From positions 248,001 to 312,000 of the forward strand of contig NZ_PYFX01000005.1 in assembly GCF_003020115.1 (NCBI RefSeq): DNA of 64,000 bases, written 5' to 3'. Of this stretch, positions 60,402 through 64,000 are shown piece by piece. Position 1 is the first letter of the stretch; every line of letters starts with the position of its first letter. Both the position numbers and the translations under genes were made by a program. A model generated the notes under the pieces. That model did no database searches. It saw only the letters and a list, made by a program, of their open reading frames with translations, and was not told the DNA's origin. This stretch comes from Bradyrhizobium sp. MOS002. GTDB lineage: Bacteria > Pseudomonadota > Alphaproteobacteria > Rhizobiales > Xanthobacteraceae.

Positions 60402-61667
60402 TCAGGTGTTCATCGAGTCGAAGAACTCGGAATTGCTCTTGGTCGAGCGCAGCTTGTCGAGCAGGAAGTCGATTCCGTCCATCGTCCCCATCGGGTTCAG
60501 GATACGGCGAAGCACATACATCTTCTTCAGGACCACCGGATCGGTAATCAGCTCCTCCTTGCGGGTGCCGGAACGCGAAATGTCGATCGCCGGGAAGGTC
60601 CGCTTGTCCGAAACCTTGCGGTCGAGGATCAGCTCGGAGTTACCGGTGCCCTTGAACTCTTCGAAGATGACTTCGTCCATGCGGCTGCCGGTATCGACCA
60701 GCGCGGTCGCGATGATCGTCAGCGAGCCGCCCTCCTCGATGTTGCGGGCGGCGCCGAAGAAGCGCTTCGGCCGCTGCAGCGCGTTGGCATCGACACCGCC
60801 GGTCAGCACCTTGCCCGATGACGGCACAACGGTGTTGTAGGCGCGGCCGAGGCGCGTGATTGAATCCAGCAGGATCACGACGTCACGGCCATGTTCGACC
60901 AGACGCTTGGCCTTCTCGATCACCATCTCGGCGACCTGGACGTGGCGCACCGCCGGCTCGTCGAAGGTCGAGGAGACGACCTCGCCCTTCACCGAGCGCT
61001 GCATGTCCGTGACTTCTTCCGGACGTTCGTCGATCAGGAGCACGATTAGATAGCACTCGGGATGATTATGCGCGATCGAGTGCGCGATGTTCTGCATCAG
61101 CACGGTCTTGCCCGTGCGCGGCGGCGCGACGATCAGAGCGCGCTGGCCCTTGCCGATCGGCGCAACGATGTCGATCACCCTTGCAGACAGGTCTTTCCGC
61201 GTCGGATCGTCGATTTCCATGCGGAAGCGCTGATTCGGAAACAGCGGCGTGAGGTTGTCGAAATTGACCTTGTGCTTGGCCTTTTCCGGATCCTCGAAAT
61301 TGAGCGTGTTGACCTTGAGCAGCGCAAAATAGCGTTCGCCCTCTTTCGGGCTGCGGATGTGGCCTTCGATGGTGTCGCCGGTGCGCAGGCCAAAACGGCG
61401 GATCTGCGAGGGCGAAACGTAGATGTCGTCCGGGCCCGGCAGATAATTCGCATCGGGCGAGCGGAGGAAGCCGAAGCCGTCGGAGAGAACCTCGACGACG
61501 CCTTCGCCGACGATGTCGGTCTCGGCAAGCGCAAGCTGCTTGAGGATGGCGAACAGCAGTTCCTGCTTGCGCATCGTGCTGGCATTCTCGACCCCGTTCT
61601 CTTCCGCGAACGAGACGAGCTCGGCCGGCGTCTTCGACTTGAGGTCCTGGAGTTTGATTTCCCGCAT
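60402..61667 (-). CDS. rho: Transcription termination factor Rho
   Basis: This 421-aa hexameric helicase has the Rho-N helical start (MREIKLQDLKSKTPAELVSF), the RNA-binding cold-shock domain (about 52–118: GVVEVLSDGFGFLRSPDANYLPGPDDIYVS), and the ATPase domain with Walker A APPRTGKT (181–188), the Walker B region, and Q- and R-loops. It ends factor-dependent transcription. Length is standard for the alphaproteobacterial type. It is the gene next to hemJ on the left side of the candidate origin, with about 250 nt of leader. Confidence 0.98.
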   Translation of the reverse strand: MREIKLQDLKSKTPAELVSFAEENGVENASTMRKQELLFAILKQLALAETDIVGEGVVEVLSDGFGFLRSPDANYLPGPDDIYVSPSQIRRFGLRTGDTIEGHIRSPKEGERYFALLKVNTLNFEDPEKAKHKVNFDNLTPLFPNQRFRMEIDDPTRKDLSARVIDIVAPIGKGQRALIVAPPRTGKTVLMQNIAHSIAHNHPECYLIVLLIDERPEEVTDMQRSVKGEVVSSTFDEPAVRHVQVAEMVIEKAKRLVEHGRDVVILLDSITRLGRAYNTVVPSSGKVLTGGVDANALQRPKRFFGAARNIEEGGSLTIIATALVDTGSRMDEVIFEEFKGTGNSELILDRKVSDKRTFPAIDISRSGTRKEELITDPVVLKKMYVLRRILNPMGTMDGIDFLLDKLRSTKSNSEFFDSMNT

Positions 61668-61914
61668 TGGGGTGGTCCTGTGGGGTAACCTGGGGAGGGG
61701 GTGCGAGGAGGCTCTGAAATGCGGACGCGAAAAGGCAAGGTCCGCAGGTCTGGCAAGGAGAGTGCCGGTGAGGCTTCAAACCTGATGGGGTGTCCGGCCT
61801 CTGGAAAGCTCAGACACAACCACATCCGCCTGCGTTGGGTGGGATATCGCTAATATAGAAAATCGCCTCACACTCCGCAAGCCGAAGCGCTGAGCGATTG
61901 TTCGCGATCCTTGC

Positions 61915-62349
61915 CTAGAACGGCTTCACGATCACCATGATGACGATCAGAATCATCAGGACAGTCGGCACCTCGTTGATAATACGGTAGAATTTCTGAC
62001 TTCGGGGGCGCCGGTCTGCTGCGAAATCCTTCAACCAGCGCGAAAAAAAGCCGTGGACCGCCGACATCGCCAGGACCAGTGCCAGTTTTACGTGCAGCCA
62101 GCCGAAAGTGAACCAGTGTCCAGCCCAGGCGAGATAGAGCCCGGCGAGCCAGGTCACGATCATGGCGGGGTTGATGATCGCCTTGAACAGCCGCCGTTCC
62201 ATGACCTTGAACGTTTCCGACTGCTTCGAGCCGATTTCGGCCTCGCAATGATAAACGAACAGCCGCGGCAAATAGAGCATGCCCGCCATCCAGGAGATGA
62301 CCGCGATCACATGCAGCGCCTTGATCCAGAGGTAGACGTCTTCGAACAT
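61915..62349 (-). CDS. hemJ: Protoporphyrinogen oxidase HemJ
   Basis: This 144-aa membrane protein has four helices. It matches HemJ (UPF0093): YLWIKALHVIAVISWMAGMLYLPRLFVYHCEA with the conserved His, PAMIVTWLAGLYLAW, WLHVKLALVLAMSAVHGFFSRWLK, and a final YRIINEVPTVLMILIVIMVIVKPF. HemJ makes protoporphyrin IX in bacteria that lack HemG and HemY. In several alphaproteobacteria haem genes flank the origin; hemE, usual at this place in Caulobacter, is not here. Confidence 0.92.
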   Translation of the reverse strand: MFEDVYLWIKALHVIAVISWMAGMLYLPRLFVYHCEAEIGSKQSETFKVMERRLFKAIINPAMIVTWLAGLYLAWAGHWFTFGWLHVKLALVLAMSAVHGFFSRWLKDFAADRRPRSQKFYRIINEVPTVLMILIVIMVIVKPF

Positions 62350-62808
62350 GTCTGGGGTCCGGATTCCTGACCAGCCGAGGGGAACGCTGGGGATAGTAAG
62401 AAGTCGTTAAGGTCTTGCCTGCACACATATCCGTCCGTAGCGCCCTTCTCCAATAAGAATCTTAGATTCTTAAGGTTTGAGTCTATGTGACGGTGAATTG
62501 GACTCACACATTTCCGTCCGCCCGTTCACACGCGCTTGTTCACATCCATCAACATATCCTCTGAGAGCTCCGGCCGCTTTCGATAAGTCGGTCGCCTTCA
62601 AAGGCTTGCGCGTTTCTGTCGACAGCTTATCAAGAGGGTTGTCGGCATAATCCCGTTTCGCCTTCGGCAGGGCGTCGAAGTTGTTCTCAGGGGCAGTGGT
62701 GTGAAGAAAATTGGCACTTGTCCCGCCCCCGGTGTCGCACATCCCTTTCCGAGGGGTTAAGCTCCACAGAAATCCACAAACCACACCGTCTTCATACAAA
62801 GGGCTTTT
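62350..62808. other. Candidate chromosomal replication origin (oriC)
   Basis: This 459-bp gap has no gene and is the point where gene direction diverges (hemJ, rho and mnm genes leftward; ppsR and maf rightward). Five GANTC sites lie at 62362, 62457, 62465, 62479 and 62501. A palindrome AAGAATC-TTA-GATTCTT covers 62456–62472. DnaA-box-like 9-mers with 7 of 9 matches lie at 62388, 62536, 62578, 62627 and 62770. TTAAGG or TTAAGC, half of a CtrA box, occurs three times (62407, 62470, 62757). In Caulobacter oriC lies beside the DUF299 and maf genes, as here. No strict TTATCCACA box is present. Confidence 0.6.
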
Positions 62809-63648
62809 GTGCCGACCTCGAACAATTATTTTCATCTGCACCTCGTCTCCGATTCCACCGGAGAGACGCTGATCACGGTCGCGCGCGCCGTTGCTGCCCA
62901 ATACGCCAACGTGACCCCGGTCGAGCACGTCTATCCGCTGGTGCGCAGCCAGAAACAGCTCGATCGGGTGCTCGACGAGATCGAGGAAGCGCCGGGAATC
63001 GTGCTGTTCACGCTGCTTGAGAAGGATCTGGTCTCCAGGCTCGAGGACAAGTGCAAGGGGATCAATGTTCCGAGCCTGTCGATCATTGGCCCGGTGATGC
63101 AATTGTTCGAGGCCTATCTCGGCGCTGCCACGACCGGCCGGGTCGGCGCCCAGCACGTCCTCAATGCCGAATACTTCAAGCGCATTGACGCGTTGAACTA
63201 CACGATGATCCACGATGACGGTCAGCATGTCGAAGGGCTCGACGACGCGGACGTGGTGCTCGTCGGTGTCTCCCGCACTTCCAAGACCCCGACGTCGATC
63301 TATCTTGCCAACCGTGGCATCCGCACTGCCAACGTGCCGCTGGTTCCGGGCATTCCGGTTCCCTCGCAGTTGGAGACGTTGACGCGACCGCTGGTGGTGA
63401 GCTTGCATGCGACGCCGGAACGCTTGATCCAGGTGCGCCAGAACCGCCTGCTTTCCATGGGCGCCGATTCCAGCAGCGACACCTATACCGACAAGCAGTC
63501 GGTCGCCGAGGAGGTCGCATTTGCCCGCAAGCTGAGCGCCAAGCACGATTGGCCGCTGCTCGACGTCACGCGGCGCTCGATCGAGGAAACCGCCGCGGCG
63601 ATCATGAAACTCTACAGCGATCGTCAGCGTAACCGGCCTTCTCAATAG
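62809..63648 (+). CDS. Pyruvate, water dikinase regulatory protein (PPSR, DUF299)
   Basis: This 279-aa bifunctional kinase/pyrophosphorylase is predicted to turn phosphoenolpyruvate synthase or pyruvate phosphate dikinase on and off by threonine phosphorylation. The N-terminus FHLHLVSDSTGETL is conserved, and the P-loop is GVSRTSKT (153–160) in DVVLVGVSRTSKTPTSIYLANRG. GTG 62809 follows AAAGGG. The gene is the Caulobacter RP001/CC0001 equivalent beside oriC. maf follows 31 nt on. Confidence 0.93.
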   Translation: MPTSNNYFHLHLVSDSTGETLITVARAVAAQYANVTPVEHVYPLVRSQKQLDRVLDEIEEAPGIVLFTLLEKDLVSRLEDKCKGINVPSLSIIGPVMQLFEAYLGAATTGRVGAQHVLNAEYFKRIDALNYTMIHDDGQHVEGLDDADVVLVGVSRTSKTPTSIYLANRGIRTANVPLVPGIPVPSQLETLTRPLVVSLHATPERLIQVRQNRLLSMGADSSSDTYTDKQSVAEEVAFARKLSAKHDWPLLDVTRRSIEETAAAIMKLYSDRQRNRPSQ

Positions 63649-63679
63649 TCTTGGGAAAAGTCTTGGGAATGATTTTGCG

Positions 63680-64000
63680 ATGAGTCTGTGGCTCGGCAAA
63701 TCTTCGTTGATCCTGGCCTCGCAGAGCAGCGCGCGAAAGATGCTGCTGGCCAATGCCGGGCTCGAGTTCAAGGCGATCACGGCTGATATCGACGAGCGCG
63801 GTATCCAAGCCGCCTCCGGGCTTTCTGGTCCGCGCGAGATTGCCTTGCTGCTGGCGCGCGAAAAAGCCAGAGCAGTCTCGGCCCATCACGCCGGAAGCAC
63901 CGTCATCGGTGCGGATCAAACGCTGGCGCTTGGCGATCGCCTCTTCAACAAGCCTGCAGGCCGCGCCCAGGCGTTGGCGCAACTGCGCGATCTCTCCGGC
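63680..64000 (+). CDS. maf: Maf-like nucleotide pyrophosphatase, N-terminal part
   Basis: The first 107 codons run off the right edge. Family motifs are LILASQSSARKMLLANAG (start) and the central GADQTLALGDRLFNKPAGRAQALAQLRDLSG. Maf proteins hydrolyse non-standard or certain normal nucleoside triphosphates and are linked to division control. ATG 63680 is right; an ATG at 63669 stops after four codons. It is the second gene to the right of the candidate oriC, as in Caulobacter. Confidence 0.93.
   Translation, partial: MSLWLGKSSLILASQSSARKMLLANAGLEFKAITADIDERGIQAASGLSGPREIALLLAREKARAVSAHHAGSTVIGADQTLALGDRLFNKPAGRAQALAQLRDLSG

Noticed and set aside
62470..63780. A 436-codon leftward frame across the candidate origin and ppsR
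   Set aside because: Antisense to ppsR, with no recognisable domain.

Overview
The window looks like a chromosomal segment of a Bradyrhizobium-type alphaproteobacterium (order Hyphomicrobiales). The evidence is very high GC coding sequence, alphaproteobacterial gene orders (rsmB–heparinase-like–purH; rho–mnmE–mnmG–rsmG–parA–parB; leuS–lptE–holA; glnK–amtB twice), a DUF1674/SDHAF4 gene, and many short palindromic intergenic repeats. Nearly every gene is intact. There is no insertion sequence, prophage, CRISPR array or obvious genomic island. About 59 protein genes and one tRNA-Gly(GCC) are supported. The genus call is inference from gene content; no 16S gene is present.

Layout. 1–7.2 kb: the tail of acs, an L,D-transpeptidase, a membrane-anchored nuclease, an SDH assembly factor, rsmB, a heparinase II/III-like protein and purH. 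7.2–16.7 kb: transport and small-molecule genes (two MFS carriers, gamma-glutamyltransferase, GST, DUF2239, MATE exporter, a DsbA-like isomerase, a PanE-type reductase). 16.9–20.5 kb: a periplasmic sugar dehydrogenase with a di-haem cytochrome c, an epimerase and tRNA-Gly. 20.7–30.3 kb: cnoX/ybbN, a LON-domain protein, a cytochrome b561/PepSY pair, a TetR-controlled acyl-CoA-type operon with two clear operators, Trm112, a UbiH-type hydroxylase, tesB and a GYF-domain membrane protein. 30.5–36.1 kb: two glnK–amtB pairs flank an arsR–SRPBCC–clpP operon. The second pair has a sigma-54-like promoter and the arsR gene has a perfect 20-bp operator. 36.2–42.6 kb: a GFA protein, an aminotransferase, ftsK, lolA and xthA, with a full CtrA-box match upstream. 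42.7–49.1 kb: signalling (cNMP-binding protein, OmpR-type regulator, two convergent diguanylate cyclases) with a second L,D-transpeptidase, a hydratase and YggS.

49.3–64 kb is the origin-proximal block. leuS–lptE–holA read right; parB, parA, rsmG, mnmG, mnmE, rho and hemJ all read left; ppsR and maf read right. The divergence point between hemJ and ppsR (62350–62808) is the position that holds oriC in Caulobacter, next to the DUF299/PPSR and maf genes. It has five GANTC sites and several degenerate DnaA-box-like sequences, and I propose it as the chromosome origin. Four parS sites lie 4–6.5 kb to its left, three in one intergenic gap and one overlapping the putative rsmG start codon.

The best leads for something undescribed are: an identical 28-bp sequence in two unrelated gaps 39 kb apart; a ClpP with altered residues around a retained catalytic triad, in an operon with an ArsR repressor and a SRPBCC protein; the twin ACCCGGGT sites between GST and DUF2239; and the candidate oriC. 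No wholly new multi-gene system is evident.
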